64,000 nucleotides of DNA from Neovahlkampfia damariscottae (lineage: Eukaryota > Heterolobosea > Selenaionea > Neovahlkampfiida > Neovahlkampfiidae), in the NCBI GenBank assembly GCA_016618085.1, contig JABLTG010000076.1, positions 29,241 through 93,240 on the forward strand, given 5' to 3'. The translations under genes and the position numbers were made by a program. This document shows positions 11,732 through 21,248 of this stretch, one piece after another (within the stretch, counting starts at the first letter, position 1; every line of letters starts with the position of its first letter). Below the pieces are notes generated by a model that was not told where the DNA came from, made no database searches, and saw only the letters and a program-made list of their open reading frames with translations.

Positions 11732-12892
11732 TTATTTTTGATTCTCATTTGATAATTTAAGCATCGATTTTACGTGTCCATTATTGCCCAATTTTTGAAA
11801 AATTTCCAAGGCTTTTTGTGAATTTTTTTCAAAACCAATTCCTTGTTCATAACAGATTCCTAATTGATATTGTGATTCCACATGTCCTTTATTTCCAATT
11901 TCTGTTAAAATTCTTAATCCTGTTCTTGAATCCTTTTCAACACCTTGTCCACTTAACAAATTCTTTGATAATTCATGTAATGAATCTAAGTATCCTCTTT
12001 TTCCAGATTTCATAAACCATTGATTTGCTTCTTTTTTGTTTTCTTTTACTCCACAACCGTTTTGATAACACATTCCAATTTCATATTGAGCTTGATGAAA
12101 ACCTGAAGCACCTGCTTTCAAAAACCATTTAAAAGCTATTTTTTCATCTTTTTCTACACCATAACCATTTTGATAGCAAACACCAAGTTTATGTTGTGAA
12201 GGAAAATTATCTTGTTCAGCAGATGTTATGAAATATTGAACTGCTTCTTTATATTCTTCTTTATCAAAATAATGTTCACCAACTTCATATTGTGCTTTTG
12301 GATGTCCATTTTTAGCAGCCAGTTTGAAAAAGTACAAAGCATGACTTGAGCTTTTTTCAACACCAATTCCATCTCTATAGTTTATAGCTATATTGTATTG
12401 TGATTTTACATGATTTTGTTCAGCTGCTTTATAATACCATTTCATAGCTTCTTCAAGATTTTTTTCAACTCCAACTCCTCTTTCAAAGCTAATTGCGAGG
12501 TTATATTGGGCTGTAGCATAGCCTTTGAAAGCAGATTTTAAATACCACTTAAAAGATTCTATTTTGTTTTTTGGTGTTCCAACAGCTGTTTCATAACATA
12601 GAGCCACTTTGTTTTGAGATATTTCGTTTCCATTTTTGGCTGAAAGTAAAAACCACTTAAAGGCTTCTTTATCATTTTTTTTTTCTTGATAATAAATACC
12701 CACTTGGTATTGTGCTGTTGCATCTCCTCTTTTTGCTTTTATAAATAATTCGTCGGTTGAAGTGTCTTTGTTGTAAAGGTCTGGAGTACTTATTGATTTT
12801 CTGTTTTTTGAAAGTTGTTTTTTATCTTTGAATGAACGGTAAGAATTGGATTTGAATGCTTCTTCCATTACTGCATTTTGTCTATTGCCCAT
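11732..12892 (-). CDS. Sel1-like repeat protein
   Basis: This single exon encodes 386 aa. After a 45-residue basic, Ser-rich head, about nine Sel1-like repeats of 36 residues follow, each with the pattern A.(Y/S)Q...Y..G.GV.K....A..W. Sel1 repeats form alpha-solenoids that scaffold protein complexes. The N-terminus MGNRQN puts Gly at position 2, so myristoylation is possible but position 6 is not ideal. An ATTGGT site (12906-12911) sits 14 nt upstream and a second ACCAAT overlaps the ATG. The substrate complex is unknown. Confidence 0.88.
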   Translation of the reverse strand: MGNRQNAVMEEAFKSNSYRSFKDKKQLSKNRKSISTPDLYNKDTSTDELFIKAKRGDATAQYQVGIYYQEKKNDKEAFKWFLLSAKNGNEISQNKVALCYETAVGTPKNKIESFKWYLKSAFKGYATAQYNLAISFERGVGVEKNLEEAMKWYYKAAEQNHVKSQYNIAINYRDGIGVEKSSSHALYFFKLAAKNGHPKAQYEVGEHYFDKEEYKEAVQYFITSAEQDNFPSQHKLGVCYQNGYGVEKDEKIAFKWFLKAGASGFHQAQYEIGMCYQNGCGVKENKKEANQWFMKSGKRGYLDSLHELSKNLLSGQGVEKDSRTGLRILTEIGNKGHVESQYQLGICYEQGIGFEKNSQKALEIFQKLGNNGHVKSMLKLSNENQK

Positions 12893-13160
12893 TGGTTATG
12901 ATTTGACCAATCATTGGATTCTTTGAAACGTTAAATCTTTTTTAAATATTTTTCTAATCTTTTATTTGTAGAATTGAAAAAATTAACAAAAGATGGAATA
13001 GTTGATTTTGATTGAAAAAAATATTATTGTGTCATATGAACAGGAAATAGATCAAGAAAAAATTTTAATTCCAAGTGAAGTTCAATCGTTTCAGAGACTG
13101 ATTCCATTATATACAATATGCATTGTCAATTTGGAAAAGTTGAATCTTTGAATAGTTCTT
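12893..13160. other. Spacer with coding-like fragment
   Basis: This contains the Sel1 gene promoter. On the plus strand an open stretch without ATG (about 13004-13151) encodes roughly 48 residues of ordinary composition ending in TGA, with a stop in the same frame just before it. It may be a gene relic, and I cannot identify it. Confidence 0.25.
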
Positions 13161-14323
13161 TTATTTCTTTTTCTCAAAAAATATTGAACCTGTTTCAGAT
13201 GGATCTGAAAATGGACATAAACTCTCATGTTTTCCTTCATCTTCATTGAATTTCAAATCCAATGGTTGATAAATTTCATTTTCATTTTTGGCATAATGTC
13301 TCAACCAAAAAGCTCTATCGAACCCTTTCAACAATTCATATTCACTCTTATACTGTATATCAAAGTCCATATCTTTTGAAATTAATTTCAAGACGAACTC
13401 ATCCAGTTGTTTGTGTGTTTGAAATTTAGTAAATTTTTTGATTTCGAATTTCTTTTCAAATTCCTTGTTTTGAGTCTCAAAAATCAATTCAGAAACACCT
13501 TTTGTTTTCATTTTTTCAATAAATAATCCTTTAAGTTTTAAAATAATGAAATTTAAGGTACCTAAAGGACCTTCAAATTTTGGAATGATATTCAATTTTA
13601 GAAGTAAATCTTCAATAAAATGTTGACAATTTCCATACACCTTTTTATCTTTTGGTGTTCTATCATATCCTTTTGTTGTATTCCATTTAACTATTACATT
13701 TGAAATGATATCCAGTGTTGTATCTGTTTTTTCAATTGAGTTTAACAAACCGATATCAACAGTGAAAAGTGCAACTTTGGATGAACATTTCCTGGGAATA
13801 CATAGTCCAGAATCATTCCATTCAAAATACCATGGACCTAAAAAATTAAAGCACAAATAGAGTCGCTACCAATCCTTGAAATAAAATTAAAAAATGAATA
13901 TTACAACAAGGATGTATGAAAAATTCCAAAAGTTGGACTTATATTCAACATATTTAGTACAGGTGAAATTATTTGTCGACCAAGATTATCCGATAAATTC
14001 TGTAATGTTTCAGTTATTATCAATTTAATTTTCAACTTTTTTTCAATCTTGTTTTCAACTTCAATTTGAATAGTTTCACCACCTGAAACTGAATAACTCA
14101 TTTTTTCTGATAAATCTTTTGTATTCAAATAGGTTTCTTTCAATAATTTTTTTTCTGAAATTATTTTTGCCAATTGTTGTAAGTCTTTCAACTCCTCTTT
14201 TGAATATTTTTCCAACGACAAAATTTTTTGTAAAACTACTTGATATTTTTGTTTCTGTGTTAGTATTACGTCATCAATTTCTTGTGGATCTTTTTTGCTT
14301 CCTCCTAACAAATACTGAAACAT
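13161..14323 (-). CDS. Putative papain-fold (LRAT/PPPDE-like) protein with a 5-nt exon
   Basis: Exons are 13905-14323, 13870-13874 and 13161-13837 (366 aa), with introns of 30 and 32 nt. The 5-nt exon (GATTG) is the only arrangement I found that keeps the frame, and it yields HTSLLIGPWYFEW, a plausible His-containing strand of a papain-like fold. NCQHFIEDLL further down matches the conserved Asn-Cys motif of LRAT/NlpC/PPPDE-like hydrolases. The N-terminal 110 residues are helical and charged. The family call rests on these two motifs only. The gene shares a 46-bp divergent promoter with triosephosphate isomerase. Confidence 0.6.
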
Positions 14324-14369
14324 CTGAATATTTGATTGGACAAGGAAAACTTGAAGAAAAAAAAACAAA
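14324..14369. promoter_or_regulatory. 46-bp divergent promoter with one TCCAAT site
   Basis: Only 46 bp separate the ATG at 14323 (minus) from the ATG at 14370 (plus). The single recognisable element is ATTGGA/TCCAAT at 14335-14340, which presumably serves both directions. Confidence 0.55.
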
Positions 14370-15201
<832 letters not shown>

Positions 15202-15341
15202 AAATTATCCGTTGAAAATTTATCCGAAAAATAAGACAGTTTTCTGTTCGCATTGTATGAACGTTTAAATCCCAATTATAAAAATAAACTGGATTAAAAC
15301 TGACCAATAGTTTCATTGATTAGAGATAATTGACAAAACAA

Positions 15342-15977
15342 ATGAAGAAATTGTTTGGAAAATCAAGTCCATCTAAAGATGAGATAAGACCTAGTTCACT
15401 TCCAAACAAAAGAAAATCAATTACTCTTGATAATATTGATCTTTTTTTAAACAGAAATAAAAGTAATAGTTTAAGTCATTCAAGACGTCTTGAAACTTCA
15501 GAAGTGGTTTCAGATGGTTCATTGACAAAAAAAAGAGCTTCAAGAAGAAAATCTTTGGCTGATATGCTTGTAAAATTAGATTATGATAATAACAACGTAC
15601 AAGTTTATTCTTTGGAAAAAGATTCACTTTTTGTTGAAGATAATCAATTAGTTATTTCTAATTTCTCCGATTTTTTGAAACCATTGGTTCCAAAAGGAGC
15701 AATTGAAGTCAAAGTTAATAAGGGATCTTACATTGTAGAAATTGCAAATCGAAATGAGTTAAAAGGAGTTTTGAGGTTTAGTGTATCAATCATAGAAGAT
15801 AAATATTCAAAAAAGGAATACATGATTCGAGCGAATGAAGTGCTTCAAAAGAATTTCCTCTTTTTTGAGGAAAAAACGATAAGGGTGTTTTTAGAACCAG
15901 ATTTGAATCATCCTGTAGAGTATTCTGGTTATATTTACAAAATTGAAAAAGAAAAAGATTTTGAATTGCAATTTTAA
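15342..15977 (+). CDS. Hypothetical protein, basic N-terminus
   Basis: The 211-residue protein runs from the ATG at 15342, 34 nt after an ACCAAT site (15303-15308), and has no intron. The first 75 residues are Ser/Lys/Arg-rich and probably disordered (several RRKS-type sites that kinases could use). The remainder is a mixed alpha/beta region without a family signature I recognise. It converges on the next gene with 43 bp between stops. Confidence 0.65.
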   Translation: MKKLFGKSSPSKDEIRPSSLPNKRKSITLDNIDLFLNRNKSNSLSHSRRLETSEVVSDGSLTKKRASRRKSLADMLVKLDYDNNNVQVYSLEKDSLFVEDNQLVISNFSDFLKPLVPKGAIEVKVNKGSYIVEIANRNELKGVLRFSVSIIEDKYSKKEYMIRANEVLQKNFLFFEEKTIRVFLEPDLNHPVEYSGYIYKIEKEKDFELQF

Positions 15978-16020
15978 ATTAAATATTTCCATTGGAAAAA
16001 AAAAGAAAATCTTTGGGACT

Positions 16021-17247
16021 TTAGTATTCAAACTTGAAGTTGAGATTGAAATATTTTTGACATTTCATAACATTTGGAATATCTATTTTGTTGATCAAAT
16101 CACTAAAGAATTCTTTGTTCAATTGTAAAAAATATTTTGTCAATCGTTTATCTTTTTTGTATGCTTTTTCAAAAATCTCTGCATCCATTTGGTCTTTCAA
16201 ATTTAATCCATAAAAACCATAAGGAAAATGTTCAACACCATGCAATAGAATTTCCTTTTTTGGTGGTAAACAACACCTACAATACACCATGAAAAATGGT
16301 GGAAAAATTTCAATCAATTTTTTAACTTCTTCCACAGTGAAATTATAAATTTTGAATTGATAGTTATGAATAACGAAAATGTAATACGGATTTTCCTCTA
16401 ACAACTCAAAAAATCTTGGTTTTAGTAGTTCTGATACTTCATCAACAAGAGGAAAAACCTCTTCAAATTCATCATATTCAAAGTCATCTTCATCATAGTC
16501 ATCTTCAGTGTATGTTGGCAATATATGAGTATATTCTTCATCTGATTCATCATTTTCGTGTAGATCGACCCAAATATTACGAAAAGCTTCTTTGAATGAA
16601 AAATCATTTGATGTATTGGTTTCAACATTTGAATTTGATCCACTTCTTGAAAATCGAAATCTAAGTGGAGCATTTGCATCATACAAGCGTCCAATAGAGG
16701 AAGGTAAAAATTCTGTGATGATACGTCTTAAAATAGAAAAATGCACTGAGTGAACGTTCACAGTTGTGAAATGATCAAGAATTCCTTTGGCTATATCTTT
16801 AGATAATGTATCATCCAAAAAGTGCCCACCATCAGAATTTCCAATGACATCCAATAAACAAAAACATTTCTCAAAATGACCAAGATGAAAATAACAAACT
16901 GCTTTAGTTAGTTTAAAAACTAAATCATTGTCAAAATATTTCAACCAATTATCACATAATTTGATGGCTCTGTGATGGCCTGCATGTTCAAATAGTTCAA
17001 ACTCTCCTAACATGGTAAAATAAACTTTTAGAAAATAGTCATCTCGGTATTTTTTGAATGTTTTTTTGAACTCTTCAGAAAATTCAATTAATTGTTCAAA
17101 ATTGAATTCTTCAACTTTTTGTATTTCTATTTTTTGTTTTTTTAAAGATAATTCGTTCAATTGTTCAAAAGTTTGTTCTTGTTCTTCTTCAATAATCTCC
17201 AGTAACTTTCGTTTTATGTTCTGTTGATAAGGAACCTCTTCTTCCAT
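16021..17247 (-). CDS. Hypothetical protein with TPR-like region and acidic stretch
   Basis: This single exon encodes 408 aa from the ATG at 17247. Residues 60-140 contain helical pairs resembling a tetratricopeptide solenoid (KLTKAVCYFHLGHFEKCF). A very acidic linker (DEEYTHILPTYTEDDYDEDDFEYDEFEE) lies near residue 235, followed by a folded C-terminal domain with a CRCCLPP motif. I do not recognise the family. The promoter is a near-palindrome, TTGGTCAAAATTGACCAA, so either orientation of the CCAAT element is present. Confidence 0.65.
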   Translation of the reverse strand: MEEEVPYQQNIKRKLLEIIEEEQEQTFEQLNELSLKKQKIEIQKVEEFNFEQLIEFSEEFKKTFKKYRDDYFLKVYFTMLGEFELFEHAGHHRAIKLCDNWLKYFDNDLVFKLTKAVCYFHLGHFEKCFCLLDVIGNSDGGHFLDDTLSKDIAKGILDHFTTVNVHSVHFSILRRIITEFLPSSIGRLYDANAPLRFRFSRSGSNSNVETNTSNDFSFKEAFRNIWVDLHENDESDEEYTHILPTYTEDDYDEDDFEYDEFEEVFPLVDEVSELLKPRFFELLEENPYYIFVIHNYQFKIYNFTVEEVKKLIEIFPPFFMVYCRCCLPPKKEILLHGVEHFPYGFYGLNLKDQMDAEIFEKAYKKDKRLTKYFLQLNKEFFSDLINKIDIPNVMKCQKYFNLNFKFEY

Positions 17248-17629
17248 CACAGATTGATTTGTTGGTCAAAATTGACCAATGAAACTCTTGAATTTCTTTT
17301 GTTGAAAAATAAAATTGAAGAATTGGGAGAAAATTGTCATTTTTTGTTTGGTAGTTTTTACTGTCATTTCATTGGTTCATGTCTTAAAAAAAAAAAAAAA
17401 TTAAAAAAAAAATCAAGCACAAGTTCTTTCAGAAAGAGATATTCTTTCTTTATCACAAGACAATCTGGTAATAGATTCTATTTTGACTTCTGTTGGGACA
17501 TAGAGATTTACTTTTATTTTTAAACCTTTGTTTTCAATGAACAAAACCGTTTTTTCACTCATTAAAAAAGAAAAAGAAAATAATTCCAACATTTTTTACA
17601 GAAATGATTGGCTCAATTTTTTTTGACAG
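17248..17629. other. 382-bp spacer with possible gene relic
   Basis: This contains the promoters of both flanking genes. On the plus strand, NETLEFLLLKNKIEEL... (from about 17278) and AQVLSERDILSLSQDN... (ending at a TAG at 17503) could be joined in frame by a roughly 66-nt intron full of A runs. No ATG opens that frame, so a relic is more likely than a gene. Confidence 0.25.
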
Positions 17630-18391
17630 ATGAAAAGAAAGAACCAAGAGGAAAACGAAACAACAAATAAAAAACTTAAAATTCCAGTGGAAGAAAATGA
17701 TGAAGAAGACATAGAAGAAGTCTATTTCAGTGAAGAATTCAGTGATGAAGAAGAAGAAGACACTCCTGAATTCAAAAAAGTTATTGATGAATATAGTGAA
17801 TGGATAAAAAAAAAAGAATTAGAACTTGGAAAGAGTTATTGTAGTCTTGATCATTTGAAAAAAAAAAAAAAAGAAATTACGTTACAAGATTTACAAGCAG
17901 TTGGTCATATTTTTCTTGAAAATTCAGTTTTTGATGAATTAGAAAAACTTGGAAAGAAGTTATTTAAACAGTTAGGTATTGATGAAGATGACAGTTTTTT
18001 CATGTCAAACTCTTCAACTTCTTATGAATATTTTGACTTTTTCTCGAAGAATTTAGGATCCAAAAAGGAATTTAAATCCATAAAAGAAGAATTTTCAAGG
18101 GTTTTTTCAATGACTTTTTTGTTTAAAAACAATACTGAATGGTACAGAGACACAGATGTACCAGAAGAATGTGAAAAAATTTTAAATGAATTAGGAGGCA
18201 GATGGTTGAAATTATTATCTCATGGAGAAACTAAATGTGGATATACAGGTGAAAATGCAGATCAAAATATTATTGATTGGTTAAATGAAATGAAATCGGA
18301 AGTTGAAGAATTTTTACCTGATTTAGAAATTGATACTTGGGTTGAATCAGAAGGTGAAACAGAAGAAGAAGATTCAGATGATGAAGAATAA
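17630..18391 (+). CDS. Acidic hypothetical protein, parent of tandem duplicate
   Basis: This intronless gene encodes 253 aa. It starts with a basic KRK cluster followed by an acidic tract (SEEFSDEEEEDTPE) and ends in EEEDSDDEE. The centre has conserved blocks shared with the decayed copy downstream: ITLQDLQAVG.IFLE, FKSIKEEFSRVFS, W..DTD.PEE and CGYTGE. No known domain is evident. The charged ends suggest a nuclear or nucleolar protein, but this is inference. The promoter has ATTGGC at 17606-17611. Confidence 0.7.
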   Translation: MKRKNQEENETTNKKLKIPVEENDEEDIEEVYFSEEFSDEEEEDTPEFKKVIDEYSEWIKKKELELGKSYCSLDHLKKKKKEITLQDLQAVGHIFLENSVFDELEKLGKKLFKQLGIDEDDSFFMSNSSTSYEYFDFFSKNLGSKKEFKSIKEEFSRVFSMTFLFKNNTEWYRDTDVPEECEKILNELGGRWLKLLSHGETKCGYTGENADQNIIDWLNEMKSEVEEFLPDLEIDTWVESEGETEEEDSDDEE

Positions 18392-18430
18392 ATTTCATTC
18401 TTATGAACCCTGAAGCATCTGCCGAATCTT

Positions 18431-18436
18431 ATTGGT
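18431..18436 (+). promoter_or_regulatory. ATTGGT retained in front of decayed duplicate
   Basis: Perfect ATTGGT 10 nt before the pseudogene ATG at 18446, so the promoter element was duplicated and kept. Confidence 0.45.
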
Positions 18437-18445
18437 CCAACAGTG

Positions 18446-19131
18446 ATGAAAAGAAAAAACAAACAACCAGAAACTACTTCAAAAAAAAAAAAGACAAAAA
18501 CACCACACGAAGAATTTGAAGAACACATTGCAAATAAAGAGAAAGAAACAGAAAGAGTATTTTTGCCTCTTGAAACCATTGACAAAGAAGAAGATGAAAT
18601 TACTTTGGAAGATTTTATGTTTTTAGGTGGAATTTATTTAGAAGACTCAATATTACAAGAATCAAATGATCTACAAGATGAAATATTTAAAAAATATGGG
18701 GGTAAAGGATGATGATTCTATTATTATGACCAATACAAGAACTTCTTATGTTTTTTTTGAAATTTTTAAAAAAAAACTTGGAAATAAGAAATTTAAATCG
18801 ATAAAAGAAGAATTTTCAAGGGTTTTCTCATTTACTTTGGTATTCAAAACACTAGAATATTGGTACGCAGATACAGATATGCCTGAAGAAGTTCAAAAAA
18901 TAATAATTGAACTTGGAAAGAGATAGGTGAAGTTATTGAACGAAAAAGAGGAAGAATGTGGTTATACAGGTGAAATGTTTCCGAATATCTTATCAATTGG
19001 TTAGATGATTTTAAGAGTGATATTGAGTGTTGAATGGAAGATTTTGATTTGAAATTGAAAACATGGCCAACAAAAAAGGAAAAGAAACCAAAAAATGATC
19101 AAACAAAAAAGAAAAATCAAAATCAAAAGTA
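18446..19131 (+). pseudogene. Decayed tandem copy of the 17630-18391 gene
   Basis: It aligns with the upstream gene over its whole length. The frame is lost near 18700 (in a G run after KKYG), recovered in another frame through KFKSIKEEFSRVFS, then meets a TAG where the parent has Trp (GGRW). Another frameshift occurs near 18980 after TGEMFP and a TGA near 19031. The tail is strongly Lys-rich instead of acidic. Two frameshifts and two internal stops make a functional full-length product unlikely, although a truncated N-terminal product of 88 aa is possible. Confidence 0.85.
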
Positions 19132-19142
19132 AAAGTAAAAGT

Positions 19143-21149
19143 TTATAAATTGTCAATTTTAATTGGTTCAATATCTTTTTCATTTAATTTGAAATTGAAA
19201 ACTTTTGAGTAGAAATATAACTCAGAGTCATATGCTTTTCTTATATTTTCACTAATTCTAAACCCATGTTGTTCACCTTCAAATAAAATCAATGATACAG
19301 GTAAACCTTTTTCTTTCACAGCTTTGTAGAACATTTCAGCTTGATTTGGTGGGACAATTTTATCTTCTAGACCTTGTAATAAAATCATTGGAGCTTCAAT
19401 TTTTTCACAATGATGAATTGGAGATCTTTCCTTGTACTTTTTATTTTCGGATTTTGGATCATAAGAATCGACCAATAAATCAAGATATCGAGCCTCAAAT
19501 TTATGAGTGTCACTTGCTAAAGCTTCTAAATCACTGACACCATAAAGAGAACAACCTGCTTTGAAAACGTTTGTGAAAGCTAAACAAGCCAAAGTGGAAA
19601 ATCCCCCTGCAGAACCTCCATCAATGCAAACTTTTTCAGAATCAACTCCCTTCTCTTTGATGCAATATTTCACAGCAGAAACACAATCCTCAACGTCAAC
19701 TATACCCCAATTTCCTCTTAATCTATTTTGATATTCTTTTCCAAAACCAGTTGATCCACCATAATTCAAATCCATCACTGCAAATCCATGAGATGTCCAA
19801 TATTGAATTGATAGATTGAGCACTGAATTTGCAGCAGCAGTTGGACCACCATGGATTTTACACAAGAGAGGTGGTTTTGATCCTTCAATTCCTTCATAAT
19901 TTGCATTTTTAGGTGGATAAAAAAATCCAAATGAAGTTGTTTCTTTTCCATTAAAAGTGGTTGGAAATTCAACTGATTCAGGTTCCGATAAATTCTCTTT
20001 GTTCAGTTTATTATTAAATTCTTCATGAATTATTTCTAATTTACTCATTGGAGTTCCATTGTTGATTGAAATGTCTAAACTATAAACAGTCCAAGATTGG
20101 TCAAATGATCCTCCAATGATTGCAACTTTAAAATCATTTCCTTTTGCAGATGTTAATTGTATCTCTGCAAAACAGCTGATTGGAACATTTAATTCAATAC
20201 TTTTAGAAGAATCAACTTCAAAAAGAGCCAACTTTGAAACTCCTTTATCAATGAAAGAAGCAAGAATATAATTACCCAAGAAAACATAAGTATTTGTCCC
20301 AAACTTCCATCCAGGTTGTGAAAAATCAACATTTTTAAATCCATGATTTAAAAATTCACATTTTTGATTTTCAAAGTTGTACCATCCAATATTGGCAAAA
20401 CCACTTTTATCTGAAATAAAAAAGAGTCTTTTATCATCCAATGAAAATTTTGGTTGTGAAACTGAAACATCCAAGTCAGAAGAAATAAGTACTTTTTCAT
20501 CTAATTTAGTACCAGTATCATTTAATTTTCCAAAATAAAGGTCAGTTTCATCCCAAGGCATATTTGGAAATTTCCATTCAATCCATGTGATTTTATCATG
20601 ATTGTTGGAAAATCTAGGAGTTGAATAAAAATCATTTCCAGATGTTAAAATATGTAATGATCCATCAATTAACGAAATTGAACCTATAAAGTTTTTTGGG
20701 TATTTTGATTGTCCGTCATGATGCTCAACAACACAAAGTATTAAATTTCTCTTTTCATCTAATTGTAAATCAGCCAAACGGTATCCTTCTTTGTTAAATA
20801 CAACTTTTGGTTCTTTAAAATCATCTGATACACAATATAAACTTTGATTTGAAAAATTGATGAAGTAAACAAATTTGCCATTTGAAGTTGAACAAACACA
20901 TGATCCTCCGTACTCATGAACTCTTGTTCTGGCATTAAATGGTGCTAGTATCAAATCAATCACTTTATTATCTACCTTTTTGACAATTGAAATTCTTCCT
21001 TTTTCTGATGGTTTTCCAACTGTCCATAAAAAGTTACCATCTGACAATTGTACGATTTGTTGACCTCTTAAAACTAACTTGTCTTGGACTAGAGTTTTGG
21101 AGTTAATTTCAGAAATCCAAGAACCAAATTCAGCTTTTGTTTTGCTCAT
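19143..21149 (-). CDS. S9-family serine peptidase (acylaminoacyl-peptidase-like)
   Basis: The uninterrupted 668-residue protein has an N-terminal beta-propeller-like half and a C-terminal alpha/beta-hydrolase peptidase. Catalytic elements are the nucleophile in GGSAGG, the Asp in GLEDKIVP and the His in GEQHGF. GGPTAAAN supplies the oxyanion region. The family removes dipeptides or acylated residues from small peptides; the propeller gates access. There is no signal peptide, so a cytosolic location is likely. ACCAAT is about 20 nt upstream of the ATG. Confidence 0.92.
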   Translation of the reverse strand: MSKTKAEFGSWISEINSKTLVQDKLVLRGQQIVQLSDGNFLWTVGKPSEKGRISIVKKVDNKVIDLILAPFNARTRVHEYGGSCVCSTSNGKFVYFINFSNQSLYCVSDDFKEPKVVFNKEGYRLADLQLDEKRNLILCVVEHHDGQSKYPKNFIGSISLIDGSLHILTSGNDFYSTPRFSNNHDKITWIEWKFPNMPWDETDLYFGKLNDTGTKLDEKVLISSDLDVSVSQPKFSLDDKRLFFISDKSGFANIGWYNFENQKCEFLNHGFKNVDFSQPGWKFGTNTYVFLGNYILASFIDKGVSKLALFEVDSSKSIELNVPISCFAEIQLTSAKGNDFKVAIIGGSFDQSWTVYSLDISINNGTPMSKLEIIHEEFNNKLNKENLSEPESVEFPTTFNGKETTSFGFFYPPKNANYEGIEGSKPPLLCKIHGGPTAAANSVLNLSIQYWTSHGFAVMDLNYGGSTGFGKEYQNRLRGNWGIVDVEDCVSAVKYCIKEKGVDSEKVCIDGGSAGGFSTLACLAFTNVFKAGCSLYGVSDLEALASDTHKFEARYLDLLVDSYDPKSENKKYKERSPIHHCEKIEAPMILLQGLEDKIVPPNQAEMFYKAVKEKGLPVSLILFEGEQHGFRISENIRKAYDSELYFYSKVFNFKLNEKDIEPIKIDNL

Positions 21150-21248
21150 GTTTTGGTGTGAGGTAATAATTGGTTTATTTTTTTAAGGTTGGTGATTGGT
21201 TCAGAATTATCCGAAAATGCAGTGGAAAAGATTCCAAAATGTTATTTA

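Noticed and set aside
18997-19183. Minus-strand hydrophobic frame over the acidic pseudogene end
   Set aside because: It is antisense to the A-rich tail of the decayed copy; hydrophobicity results from base composition.
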